DNA from: Lepidurus packardi
Lineage: Eukaryota; Arthropoda; Branchiopoda; Notostraca; Triopsidae
Direction: 5' to 3'
NCBI GenBank assembly: GCA_023053545.1
Contig: JAKZAN010000006.1
Coordinates: 2,175,001-2,239,000 of the forward strand
Length of the DNA: 64,000 nt
Numbering within the stretch: the first letter of the stretch is position 1; the number at the start of each line of letters is the position of its first letter. The notes below the pieces were generated by a model that worked only from the letters and a program-made list of their open reading frames with translations, was not told the origin of the DNA and ran no database searches. This document shows positions 52,986 through 64,000 of the stretch, in pieces. Position numbers and translations under genes: made by a program.

Positions 52986-53126
52986 GAATCACCAGAATGC
53001 GCGTGAGTGTGTCTTGCCGCTTTAGGTGGCGCTTCCGTCGAGTTTGTAAACAAGAAACATTGCTATGAACAGGTGTTTTTTGTACAGTTAATTGCATGAC
53101 AGGACAGGACAAGTACTAGTCCGAAC

Positions 53127-54335
53127 ATGGAAAAAGACAAGAGTGCTTCAAATCCAGACCTAAATACAGTAGAAGACAATGAATTGGATGCATTATTAGA
53201 TGGTAAATATTCTGCTTATGCAGTGCGTGGTTATGTTTCTGTATTTATGATTAATTATTTACGTAGCATTGTAAAAATTGCAACTTTTCTTGGACCTTTG
53301 TTGTTTTACTGAATTGATATAGACGCCTTGGAAGATTTTTATAAACCCAGTGCTGATGCTGCGGGTACCTCCAAATTGCCCAATACTGATCATGGAGCAC
53401 AAAATGCTCCATCTACAGCAAAAGAAAATCCAAGCCTGGGTCCTGATGATGAAGCTTGGTCTAAGGAATTTATGAAGCAAGCCGCTGAAGATTTCGAGCG
53501 AACCATGGGTCAAATTTTGGGTAATTTCTCGTGTCATTTAAGGAGACAGGGGTTTCATCTACGTTCTGTTACTAGGAGGTGAAAATTCCGAATTCACCGA
53601 TAATTTTATGAAGTTAACCCAAGCAGCCACGCGAGAAATGACATCAACTAAATCGGGTAGTAACGTAGCGGATACAATAGCAGAGACGTTGAAGAGCATG
53701 TCAGAAAATGCAGAAGCTCTTAAAAATCAACCTGATGAAGCAAAATTAGCAAGAATGCTTGCAGAACTGGGTTTGGATGGTGAGGCGCCCGCGGATGATG
53801 AAGAGCCCGGTGAAGATAATTTAGCAGGACTTGCCGGTTTATTACCAGTTATGCAGAACATGATGCAGCAGCTCCTTTCCAAAGATATGTTGTACCCAGC
53901 GCTCAAGGATATATCCGAAAAGGTAAACCGTCAAAAGTGAATTTGAAGACTTAATGTAATCTAGTTCATTGTGTAGTACCCCGAATGGCTTGATAAAAAC
54001 TGCCCAAGTTTAGAAGCAGATGCATTCAGTAAGTATGAACGGCAATCTCACTACATGCGTGAAGTTTGCATTGAATTTGAAGCCGAACAAGCAACAGACA
54101 GTAGTGAAGCTAAACAACAACGCTTTGGACGAATCATGGAACTCATGCAGAAGGTAGGCTTAAAATTAGAACTTTCAAGCACAGAATTTATGACAATCTT
54201 AACCTCTAGACGCAAGAGTGCGGGCAGCCTCCCGAGGAATTGGCCGGTGAGTCTAACCCAGCATTAAACATGGACGCTTTAAGTGGTTTATCCGGCTCTG
54301 CAGCGAACTTGGAAGGTGGCTGTACAGTTATGTAA
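53127..54335 (+). CDS. Pex19: Peroxisomal biogenesis factor 19
   Basis: Pex19 is the cytosolic chaperone and import receptor for peroxisomal membrane proteins and docks on Pex3. Exons: 53127-53202, 53323-53520, 53576-53922, 53977-54153 and 54210-54335, giving 307 residues (human 299). The N-terminus is acidic (NELDALLDG, then ALEDFY), as expected for the Pex3-binding part. The middle has WSKEFMKQAAEDFERTMGQI, and the C-terminal cargo-binding helices include PAGLLPVMQNMMQQLLSKDM-like sequence (LAGLLPVMQNMMQQLLSKDM) and YPEWLDKNCPSL. The protein ends in CTVM, a farnesylation CaaX box matching human CLIM. In the last exon the acceptor TCTAG leaves T instead of M at the start of QECGQPPEELA. Confidence 0.97.
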
Positions 54336-54919
54336 CTTTTATTGTTTCTAGATACTAAGGCTTGTTATGTAGAACTGTACTAAGTAATTCGTTAGTGGTG
54401 AAAGACTTGTTTTCTTCTTTATAATCCGTCCGTATCCTTTTGTAGGACTGGAAAGGTTTATATAAAAATAATAGCAAGTGTCGCAGGTTTACTTCGGTTA
54501 GCACAGACAGTGCGGAAGTTTTTCCGTTTTGACATTTGCTAGTATGCGTGTTCAGCCTGTATCCATATAGCGCTGCATTTCATAACAGCTATGTGATACT
54601 GAGGTTACTCTGTAAACTAACGTAATATTATATGAAATAATAATTCTAAGCGAGATTGCCTTTGAAGACAAAGCAAGTAGCCAGAGTTAAACTCAAGCAG
54701 ACAAAGTCAAATTCATTCCTTGCCCTTGAACAGCTCAAAGGATGCAATACTTACCTCGTTAAGTTGAATTTCATTCTCCCTATTCAAAAGCCCGCATAGG
54801 AGAGGGGTTTTTTGCTGACGCTGCCATCTAGTGAACGTTTTACAATGCGGTCTGAGACAGCTCAGTGATGTAGGGAAGGTTTCGCCGGTCTCCCTGGGTA
54901 TATCGCAAATTACCCAAAA
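54336..54919. other. Intergenic region between Pex19 and the ABHD gene
   Basis: Same-direction spacer with the Pex19 3' UTR and the promoter of the next gene. Nothing else recognised. Confidence 0.45.
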
Positions 54920-56508
54920 ATGACAAACATGTCATTTGATTTTAATATCCTGGGGCCCAGAGATGCGAAGTGGATATGGTGCTTTGCATTAGGTGGCTGT
55001 GGTTTCCTAGTTTATTATTTTGTTGAAGTTGCCCAGGTTAGTACAGTCTAAAAAATCTCCGTTCGACTGAATAAAGTTTGCCTTTAATATGTATCGCGTT
55101 AACTTTCTATTGCCTCTAGAAACCTTTGCTTGCTAGTCAAAAAGGCGTGTGGAGTGAAATACTTTCACAGAACATTCCGGTGCTTAATCGTCCGTTTTGG
55201 CCAACCTTGTGGGCCTTCGAGGGCCGTATGCAAACTGTTTTTGCGAGTCTAGTCCGTTCTGCTTTACCCGATCTTGCGTATGAAAGGTATATTATCAAAA
55301 ACATACGTTGTTAGGCAATTTATGCTTGATTGCATTAGAGAGGTTTTGTCGTTGACTGATGGGGGAGAGATCAGTTTAGACTGGAGATCTCAGCCTTTGG
55401 CTAACGATGTGCACTCCCCAATTGTGGTTTGCTTGCCAGGCCTGACAGGTCATAGTCAATCAGATTATATAAAAGCATTGATCGTTACTGCCGAAGAAGC
55501 TGGAGCCCATTGCGTTGTGTTCAACTACAGGGGTAGAGGTGGAGTAGCGCTCAAAGTAATTAACAAATTAGCATATAGCATGTAATCCCGGATTAATTCT
55601 TATACATTTTAGACGCCAAGAACTTACTGTGGTGCAAACAGTGAAGATCTAGTTTCAGTCTTACAACATGTAAAGAAAACGTACCCTGAAGCTCCCTTGA
55701 TAGCGGTTGGCGTGTCACTTGGCGGGTAAGTCTTCTTAGACTTACCAATAATTAATGAATGATCGTTGGATTTTAGTATGATATTGGGAAATTATTTAAC
55801 GTCACAAAGCTCACATGCCAGTAACCATTTATTGAGTGCCATGCTGGTCTCTGCGCCATGGGATGTCTTCAAAGGAACCAAAAGCTTGGAAAAACCTTTC
55901 TTGAACCTTATGCTTAACAAGCATCTAGCGAAATGCTTAGTCGATTCGGTCATCGAGTACGTGGCATGCAAGATGAGCTAGAGCACAGTAATTGTACCTC
56001 AAACTTCTTGGATGTAGGTTACGCAGTCACTTGGAGCACGTGCCCTGGGAGCTAGACTTTTCTCTCGTATTGCAAAGTCGGACCATTCGCGAATTCGATA
56101 CTCACTTTACTGCGAAACAATTCGGGTTCTCATCACTTGAGGCATACTATAAAGCTGCGTCTCTTCACGATAAAGTACACCAAATTACAGTTCCTACACT
56201 TTGTTTGGCGGCCGCTGATGATCCGTTTCAACCAAAGGAAGGTAAGTCCCGTTCTCCTGAGCAAAATTTTGCACTTGTTTGTACTAGGTATACCAATTGA
56301 GGCTGCTTTTAATTCCTCGCGAGTTGCAATCGTGGTAACGGCGGCTGGGGGTCATATAGGTTTCATGGAAGGCTTTTATCCTTCCAAGAAACATTACTCA
56401 GATCGTCTCTTTGGCCAATACCTTCAAGCCGTATTGGCGAACAGGAAAGTACTTGAAAACATACTGAAAACCGATGTTCCTACGTCTCCTGCTTCAGTCC
56501 AGATATGA
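54920..56508 (+). CDS. ABHD1/ABHD3-type alpha/beta hydrolase
   Basis: A membrane-anchored alpha/beta hydrolase of the ABHD1/ABHD3 group; human ABHD3 is a phospholipase acting on phosphatidylcholines with medium-chain or oxidised acyl groups. Exons: 54920-55036, 55120-55286, 55339-55555, 55613-55725, 55777-55956, 56018-56241 and 56288-56508, giving 412 residues (human ABHD3 409). A signal-anchor lies in the first exon ([20 protein letters not shown]). The family blocks [21 protein letters not shown] and [13 protein letters not shown] are clear. The catalytic triad is visible: Ser202 in GVSLGG, Asp332 or Asp333 in AAADDPF, and His362 in [10 protein letters not shown] second in-frame ATG 9 bases downstream is an alternative start. 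I cannot decide between ABHD1 and ABHD3, which split in vertebrates. Confidence 0.94.
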
Positions 56509-58643
56509 ACAAATAATGATAACCCATGAAATCCCGTTTAACGGAGCGAGTTTATCACGTAGCAGTCAGAAGTTATAGAAGCTTCCTAGATAAAGTAGTC
56601 TCTTTACTTAAGGATCATAATTGTCAGTGCAATTTTTTCTCGTTCTTGTCAATTACCAGTATATCCAGTCATTACTAGCTCTTCGTAAGTTTTTACAAAA
56701 ATTCCTTTTATCCATTCCACTAGCCAATTTCATAACGAAAAACCTTAGCTGTCACCGCAATACAATTCCGTCTTAATTTCAACACCTCATTTCAATAGAG
56801 TTGAGTCTTATAACTCCCATATACAGTCTTATTTTTGGCAGCTATACATATACATCAATTCATACGGGTTCGCCATGAACTGATTTCTGGAAAATTCTGC
56901 TAGTCCCCTCCTTCAAATAGAGCGCTTTCGTTAGGAAAACAGTGATGTGGCGCTCCTGGACGAGCGACACGTACAACGCAAAAGGGCTCCGTCTCCTCCA
57001 CTTTCGCGTCTACACGTCTCCGGCGTGCTCAGCGTACGACAGCGGAACTGCCTGTTACCTGCCCCTTTCCCATTTGCATCAGACAGTCTTGGGGTATAAA
57101 CCTCCTTAGGAAGATGTCTGTTTAGTTTTTTGCCTTCTAGTTACTTAAATTTCTATTTGTGTGAATTTTACTATGGCGTACGTACTTTTTCATGTGAATA
57201 AACGCACGTAACACCCCGTGAGGTTAAGGCGCGGGTGTCGACCGAAAAAGCATTTTGACGATTTTGAGAAACCAAAACGATTTCTCGCATATCTAACCTA
57301 TAACCATCACGGCGTTGGAACGGACTCTTTCGCTATTGGTCAGTGCTCTGACCTTTTAAGGCTCTTGCATTTTTAGAAGGTAATTTTATACATGTCATTG
57401 TCCGCAATCAATTCAACCATTTGAGGTCAGACTTGTTAACTGATTTGTTAAGTCGTCGTCAGTGTCTTGATAGGGAGGTATTTTCGTTAAGTAAGGCTAC
57501 TTGTTTATTGAGACTTTGCTATGCAAGTCTACGGTTGCCATTAAGTTACACTACTCTAACGAGAATCGCTAGCCGGTCTGCTTTTGGCTTTTGGGGTTGA
57601 GGTCATACAGTCAATGTTTAGAACGATGGCGTCATGCTAGCTGTGGTGCGGAGGCCTCGCAGCTAGCGATCATCGATGGCGAAGGGGCCCCATTCTTGAC
57701 GTCAACAAGCCCCGCCCCTGGATTGCAGCAGCCGCAACAGCAAAGGAGTGGATTTAGAACTTGTGATGCAACACAAAGAAACATGGTGGGGACCTCCCTT
57801 CTGCTTAAGCCTATAGGAATTATAGCCCTTACTTTTTCGAAACTGTATCTTCTATATCTTTTTTCTCGCTTTTGACACGGAACCGGTATGGTTGAGAAAT
57901 CTAACGCAATGCGAGAGTTGTTCAAGCATAGTCGCTGAGAAATTCGAAGCGCTACTATTTCAAATTTCGGCCTTGTATCTCGAAACCATTCTTTGTACTG
58001 AAGTCGCAATACTCAGGTGCTCCTGGTTGATGCGACCCTGTCCCCAGTGAGGCGAACGTGCCGATGTGCAGCCAATGAAGTTCTCGGGGCTAGCTCTTGT
58101 TTCCCTTGTTTACCTCGTGTCGAAATTCCCGGTTTGTGGTCTGGTATGTGCAATAGTAGACGGCAATTGGGTAGGGGACCTGGAAAGGAGGGAATGTCCG
58201 TCCTGTTCATCGAAACAGTATTTCATGAATTCGCGTGTGTGTAACAGTTCCTTACGCATTTGCTAAGCAGACTTCATGCGACGAAATTGGTGGACCGATC
58301 AGTTTCCACTTTACTGTTTTGTGTATATCATCCCTGGTGTTGCTCAGACTAAGTCTAACGGATTTACGTATTATGTTTAAAGTGTAAGGCCCATCAGTGT
58401 TAAGAAGTGACTGTATAGGTCGCAATGTAGAGTGGATTCTAATCCTGTCTTTGATTTGCAGACTATTGAGGTGAACATCAGAGACAGACCAGACGAAATA
58501 GCGTGACCCAGAAATCGACCAACTACATTGCGAAGTTTATTTTCCAAATAAGCACCTCATCCGTATCCTTCCCGTTTAATTTTCTCCTCGGCAGCTGAAG
58601 TGAAGAGAAAGCGTGGACTCCGTTGGCGTTGCAAAAGCAAACT
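56509..58643. other. Intergenic region between the ABHD gene and tribbles
   Basis: About 2.1 kb. The left part should be the ABHD 3' UTR. A GGGTATAAACC TATA-like site at 57093-57103 follows an ATTTGCAT octamer at about 57072 and may mark a tribbles promoter. AATAAA is at 57197-57202. An acceptor-like CTCGGCAG near 58595 suggests a spliced tribbles 5' UTR. No protein-coding frame with family resemblance. Confidence 0.4.
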
Positions 58644-61600
58644 ATGCAAAGAAGACCCATGCTTACGGTAACCCTTCCTAAGGGTATTCAACCCCAAATT
58701 TCTTCATCCTCATCATCACCGCCTACATCTTCCGACTCGTCCTTTGTTGATCACTCTCGGTTGCTTCAAGAAGCCAGCCGCAACCATGCCGTTGATCCCG
58801 GTAATCGGGTTATCAATCCTAAGGCATACCTCGCACGAAGAGAATGCCCATACAGCAACGATGTCATTCACACTCATCGCGCAACGAGCAGCATCGGAAC
58901 TTCGCCTACGCCTTCAAGTCCCGAAGGATTGTTGCCGTTGACACCTCCCATATTATCTGCCAGCGCTAGTGCTTCAAGCAAGTAAGAGTTCAAACCGATT
59001 TTTTGTGACTGTTAGTTAGGCTTGGTATCTGGGCCTGCCATTTTTGGTTACCCCCGAAGGGACTAGTCAAAATTAAGGACAGCGAGAGTAGACAAGAGAC
59101 GTTAGAGACCTGCCAGTGGGGAAAAGGGACTTGCCAATTTTGTAAAATGTCAGGAAATGTTGCAATGCGAGCCATAGGGGGTGGAAAACTGGAGGGTAAG
59201 GCAAGCAAACTAGCTTGCAGACAGGAAGCTCTACCCTCAGCCTGTTTCCTTAATAGAAATGGTACGTGCTTTTCCGCATGGAAAAGAAGGATGCTGGTGA
59301 ACGTCCTTCTTTTCATGGGCCTACCTGACAAAAGTCGCGTGGGTAAACGGGAATAGTAGTTTAATATTGCATAGAACATTACTAGCTTCCATAATTAGCT
59401 TCGCTTACATAAGGAAATTCTGTGATTACTTGGTATTCAAAATTCCCGGTGACAATTGCGTTTGGACTGTTTGGATTGTGTTGCAACACAGAAAGCATAC
59501 ATACTTACAGCCCTATTTCCCCATTGTAGACAAAAGTTCCCGGCCAGCTGCGCTATGGCGAAATAGTGTCTTTTTTCCTTCCTGTCCGCTTTGCGACATA
59601 CGCAAAGCGGACAGTAAGGGAAACTAATAGTCTTTTCTTCAAATAAGACACAAACGCAAACTGAAATCTCTTCGTTTTTAAAAACTTTGTCCAAGATCGA
59701 TCTAGTGTTTCATTAGATGCTTTCGCGGAACTTTCATGGCTTCTCTACTAAGGTTCGTTCAGTGCATGGGGATTATATACTATATATGCAAAAAAGCGTA
59801 TGTGGCAAGAGCTGTCTCGCACAAAAGTGAGCATGACAGGGACACTACAGTAACGCAATATGATGATATTGCTTCATGCTTGGCAACGTGCTATTTATTT
59901 AGCAGGTGTTTATTCCCTTGTTTCGATCGACAGAACTTTCGCGGAAGTTATTGTTTCGTCTAAATATGTGGAAACTTCTTAAGTTTGCTTGCTACATCTC
60001 GCCGTAATTTCCTTACGCAATTTCCTTATATTCCCTAGTGTTCACATGCAACTTTTATTTATATAAGGCGTCCCTAAGTTGTGCAATCCTCAGGAACACT
60101 CGACGATTGCAGGCGCGCTACTTTCTGGCTAGAATGGGATAGAAACCTGGGTTGTGCAACACAGAGATAGCTGTTAGGGGCCCAGGATTGCATTGCCTAT
60201 TTTATTGGAGGACACCCTCGGTCACCAAATCCCTCCCATTCTAGATAGAGATAGGTTATTGTCCTCGCGTTCCCTTTTGTGTGTATTGCGTTATTCTTGA
60301 GATATTGTTGCTGTCTAAATCTACTATTAATTTCGAAGTGATTTATGTATTTTTAATTAACGATTTTAACCGAATTTTTCTCCTTACATTTTGACTTAGG
60401 TGCCATCAACCATCTGCAGCCGAACCATGTGCTCTTTTGGCCGAACGTTATCTTTTGATGGAACCCTTAGAAGGCAACACTTTAAGAAAATGTATCGATA
60501 CTTATACCAAAGAAGATTTAGCTTGCAAGGTAATATATAATTTGTGTTATGTCATCATGATAAATTAAGAATTTCCCCATTTTGATCATATGGATAGGAT
60601 TGCGGGGGTTCCCCGCGAAATGTCTGAATATGTATGACGTGTACATTTGGTTTATGAAGAGTCAAGGCAGTAGTCTATTTTTACTCTATTCGGGGAAAGA
60701 AAATTCCTTACTCCTTTCAACGGGGGATTTTTAAGTACCGTAGTTAACCTCACTCACGTCTTCATCATATATTTTCAGATTGTAAAGACAGGGAATGAAG
60801 CCTCCGCGTTGGTAGACGCCCACCAACGGCTTATCCAGTGCCCGCAGGTGACCGAGATCCGGGAGGTCGTATTCACCCCTAGTCTAACTTATGTGCTGTT
60901 TCCTAAATCGTACGGCGATCTACACAGTCACGTACGGGAGCAACGGAGACTGCGAGAAACTGAAGCACGGCAACTCTTTCGACAAATCGTCACGGCTGTT
61001 GCTAGCTGCCATGCCAACGGAGTGGTTCTGGCTGATCTCAAATTGCGAAGGTTCGTCTTCGCAGACAAAGAAAAGTAAGTTTGATTCGGCTGAGATTATC
61101 TCACCCTACCATTGTGAGCCTTCCCTTCGTCGTGAGGCGACATTTCATTTCAAGTATGGGATGTTGATTTACTAGTGCGTAGCAAGGGATATCAAACTCG
61201 TTCATTCCAGCTTCTCAGGTCTTTAAGATGCATATGTGCTTTACAAAATGAGTGCTAGCCATGACAACTTAGAAAACTAAATTAGACTGGTTTTCCTTTG
61301 AACTAAAGGTTCTTTCCGTCCTTCAGCATATAACATCACGGCACCCTTGCTATTGATCAAACGAACCTGATCTTTCTGCCGAAACAGCCAAGGTAAATCC
61401 CCGTCTGCCCGTGTTTGGCCAGTTAGAATTCTGCGTAATTGCTTCTATTCATTGTTGCCAAGATCTATCGAAGTACGTAACAGATTCATAAAAGTCAAAT
61501 TAATAGCGTAAGGTCTATCGTTATCTTTTAATTCTACAGTCACATGTTCAAAATAGCACCCTTATCAAGTATGATAAGCATGCGCGTGTTTACGCAAGAG

Positions 61601-63545
61601 CTGATAGTTGTAGCGAATGCTTCTCCATTCGTAGGCAAGTCCTTGTACTATATGGATCTAATTTAGTAACACTGCGTCACAGGCTTTTTATGAAATACAT
61701 GCCGATCTCGAATAGTTCCATTGACTAGATGGTCTAAAGTTTATGACAGGAAAGTTTCGTATGTAGTGTCTAATTTTTGTTTGTTTATACAATCTTTACA
61801 TAGCACACCACGGTGTGGTTAATATATATTAACCACCATTCTCTCCATTTCTCACCACTCTCTCCATTTCGCGAGCAAGAAAAGGTCTTGGGCTTTATAG
61901 AAACTATATTATAAACATGCTTTAACTTGTGGGAATTCCTTTGATAAAAGAGCGATGTAGAAAAATTCGTTTATTCTTTTAAGCATATATCTAAAGATAT
62001 ACGTATAAAAGAATAAAAAGTAACAATTCGCTATACGGAATTGTTACCGGTTGCATAAATTGTTTCCTATTCAACCGGTATAAATAGCAGGAATAAATAG
62101 GGCTTGTTAGATTGATAGACCTGTTCAGGTTTTCGTGTCGCAAAGCATTTGGCTTCGGGATGCAAATTTTACTGTTGCTTTTTGAAAAAAAGGATATTGC
62201 ATCACACCGGAGAAGCGTGGAAAAACGAAATTTTGCTATGTTGGCGTGCCGAAAGCAATGCAGCTGGAAGTATGACAACGAGCAATAGTTTTGGCACTTT
62301 GGACTCTGAAATGCAAAGAAGCATGAGAAAGGTTTGCTGCTCTTGCATGCCAACGTGATTATTTCACATAGTTATACTATTATGCTGTGCCTTTTCGCAG
62401 TATGTCTGGTTGTCATGATGCACTTGTGAGCCCAGTTTATAATTAACCTCAATTGATCCTCACGGAACTCGTGCGTCACTCTGTTCGTGAGCGAGGCGGG
62501 GGGAGGGGAGGCCCCAGATCAATTCCCAAGGTCTCCGACAACAGTTGTAGTAGAGAATAAAAAAACATTTCAAGGATTTCTTTCTGGTGCTAAATGTCAG
62601 CCTGATAATGAAGCATAAGGGAAGATAACGAAGTATGAGAAAGACTTGACTTTTCCTTATTGAAATATTGCTCAATTTTTTTCAATGCCATCCTTGTACA
62701 CTTGTAAGATACTGGCTTTACGGTGACCAACTTTTGCTGGCATTGTTACAAGTCGTTGATGTTTAAGTACGCCTACTGAAAGGTCTGAAGTAAATTGCGT
62801 CATAATGTGTCAACCTTAATGAAACTCACTAGCAGTCCGGTATTACAGGTTCTTTGTAAGTGTTATGTAATGTCAGACTTGTTTAGGGTCCACTGAGGAC
62901 CTTTTACTTTATTTCTCTTGTTTGCTTCGTTCTAGAACGATTTTGCGATTGGAATCCCTTGAGAATGCGGTGGTAATTGAAGACGGCGCATCGGATGCCA
63001 CAGAATGGAAACGTCACGGTTATCCCGCTTATTTACCACCGGAAGTCCTCGGGTGTAGTAGAAACCAAGGGAATTTGCCAACACCTGCGTATTCGGGCAA
63101 ATCGGCTGACGTGTGGGCGGTGGGAATCATGCTCTACACGATGATGGTGGGGAGGTAAATTAAACGCCTTATATTCACGTGGGTTGCTAGATTTTTAAAA
63201 CTTCCCGTTTTGGCTATTAGGTATCCATTCCATGATAATGGTCCGTTGGGTCTATTAAGCAAGATCTTACGTGGACAATACGTTCTTCCAGATTTTTTGT
63301 CGTCCAGAGCCAAATGCATCATTCGCAATATGTTAAGGCGCAACCCACAAGAGAGACTCTGTGCCCAGGATATTTTGCACCATCCCTGGTTCTTCGCCAC
63401 GTTACGGACAGAGAAAACGGATCAATATCGGTCCAAAATTGACGCCACACCCTCGCCAATTGTAGCCACATATGATCAGGTTGTTCCAGATCTGGAACCA
63501 CCGAAGAAGAAGGCCAAAGTTCCAGGACCTTTGGATGAAGAATAG
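58644..63545 (+). CDS. trbl: Tribbles pseudokinase
   Basis: Tribbles proteins are adaptor pseudokinases that bring targets such as C/EBP (slbo), String/Cdc25 and Akt to regulators, partly through the COP1 ubiquitin ligase. Exons: 58644-58981, 60400-60529, 60779-61074, 62936-63154 and 63221-63545, giving 435 residues. The Ser/Pro-rich N-terminus is followed by the pseudokinase domain: the ATP-site lysine K156 (LACKIVK), catalytic loop [11 protein letters not shown] (240-250, keeping D and K), and SLE (262-264) in place of the metal-binding DFG, which is diagnostic of the family. The P+1 region reads [11 protein letters not shown]. The C-tail has ILHHPWF and the COP1-binding motif DQVVPD at 413-418. 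I used the first ATG at 58644; the frame stays open upstream into possible 5' UTR. Introns 1 (1.4 kb) and 3 (1.9 kb) are large and carry hairpins. Confidence 0.96.
59577..59619. repeat. Near-perfect 19-bp inverted repeat in tribbles intron 1
   Basis: The left arm CCTTCCTGTCCGCTTTGCG (59577-59595) and right arm CGCAAAGCGGACAGTAAGG (59601-59619) pair at 18 of 19 positions around the loop ACATA. Either DNA or RNA would fold into a stable hairpin. Confidence 0.9.
61815..61836. repeat. 22-bp perfect palindrome in tribbles intron 3
   Basis: GTGGTTAATATATATTAACC followed by AC reads the same on both strands. It directly follows a shorter CACACC/GGTGTG inverted pair and precedes a direct repeat of CTCTCCATTT. 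Confidence 0.9.
61970..62079. repeat. Three consecutive hairpins in tribbles intron 3
   Basis: First hairpin: 23-bp arms 61970-61992 and 61995-62017 with three mismatches and a 2-base gap. Second: AACAATTC (62022-62029) pairs with GAATTGTT (62038-62045). Third: ACCGGTTG (62046-62053) pairs perfectly with CAACCGGT (62072-62079). They follow one another without overlap. Confidence 0.85.
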
Positions 63546-64000
63546 GTACACATGAAGCTACAGGTGTTATATGCCCAGAATTTTTACATAAGGAAGATTG
63601 TCAAAATCATTTTCCTCCGACAGCATGCTATTATGCAATTATTTGTATCGCAGGTCAGAAAATATGCCAGATCAGAACCCTTACGCTCGACACCCTGCCC
63701 ACCCCCGATTTATTGTTTCACATGAAAAAACGTTGTACCATATAATGTTATGTTTGACTGTACAGAAATCATTCAAAGATTTACCACTATTGCCTACCCT
63801 TCGGTTATTAATGGCGTATGTCAGTTAAATAATTTACTGAATTCATTTCCATGTCGATAGTAAATTTTGGTCATCCGGAAGATACGTCTAATTAAACATT
63901 TGTGGCATGCATATGAACAAACCACAAAAAGGAAAGGTGGCGAAAGGGCTATCGTATACGACAGGATTTGAATTTCGCGGTTTATCCGTCGGTACCCGCC
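63546..64000. other. Tribbles 3' region up to the window edge
   Basis: Sequence downstream of the tribbles stop, presumably 3' UTR and beyond. ATTAAA, a variant poly(A) signal, occurs near 63892. No new gene can be recognised before the window ends. Confidence 0.45.

Noticed and set aside
57591..58266. Open frames on both strands between the ABHD gene and tribbles
   Set aside because: No splice-compatible continuation and no domain; treated as intergenic or 5' UTR.
58623..58643. Open frame continuing upstream of the tribbles ATG
   Set aside because: There is no ATG in this part; the first ATG in frame is at 58644.

Overview
This is a eukaryotic nuclear window, most likely from an arthropod. 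A branchiopod crustacean of the Daphnia type fits best: the proteins look most like insect and vertebrate orthologues, many introns are only 45-80 nt with GT/AG ends, intergenic DNA is AT-rich, and there is no operon structure. The species call is inference. All exon coordinates were derived by hand from splice signals, reading-frame continuity and remembered family sequence; no search was run.

Layout from left to right: (1) the 5' part of a cadherin gene on the minus strand (1-3971), cut by the window edge; (2) a higher-order tandem repeat (about 4847-5946) and a long gene-poor stretch; (3) a neurogenin/NeuroD-type bHLH gene (8968-9456); (4) PAPS synthetase (9924-14856); (5) CCDC6 (15619-18579); (6) cystathionine beta-synthase on the minus strand (19289-21350), divergent from DNAJC12 (22205-22974); (7) a WSCD-type membrane sulfotransferase (23420-25332); (8) CaMKII on the minus strand (27526-44932); (9) Son of sevenless (46493-51990), divergent from CaMKII; (10) a dead hAT transposase fragment; (11) Pex19 (53127-54335); (12) an ABHD1/ABHD3-type hydrolase (54920-56508); (13) tribbles (58644-63545).

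The most interesting locus is CaMKII. Two 84-nt, phase-matched versions of the exon covering the end of the kinase activation segment and the P+1 loop lie in tandem and look mutually exclusive. Up to four phase-1 symmetric cassettes lie between the core linker exon and the association domain, so the gene could make many kinase isoforms. One CaMKII intron carries a PIF/Harbinger-like element with a Myb-like exon remnant. The CaMKII-Sos intergenic region contains two perfect cAMP-response octamers framing palindromic repeats.

Three genes touch sulfur metabolism (PAPS synthesis, transsulfuration, PAPS-using sulfotransfer) within 15.4 kb. CaMKII, Sos and tribbles are signalling genes, but their proximity is probably not functional. 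I saw no tRNA, rRNA, CRISPR or viral genes.
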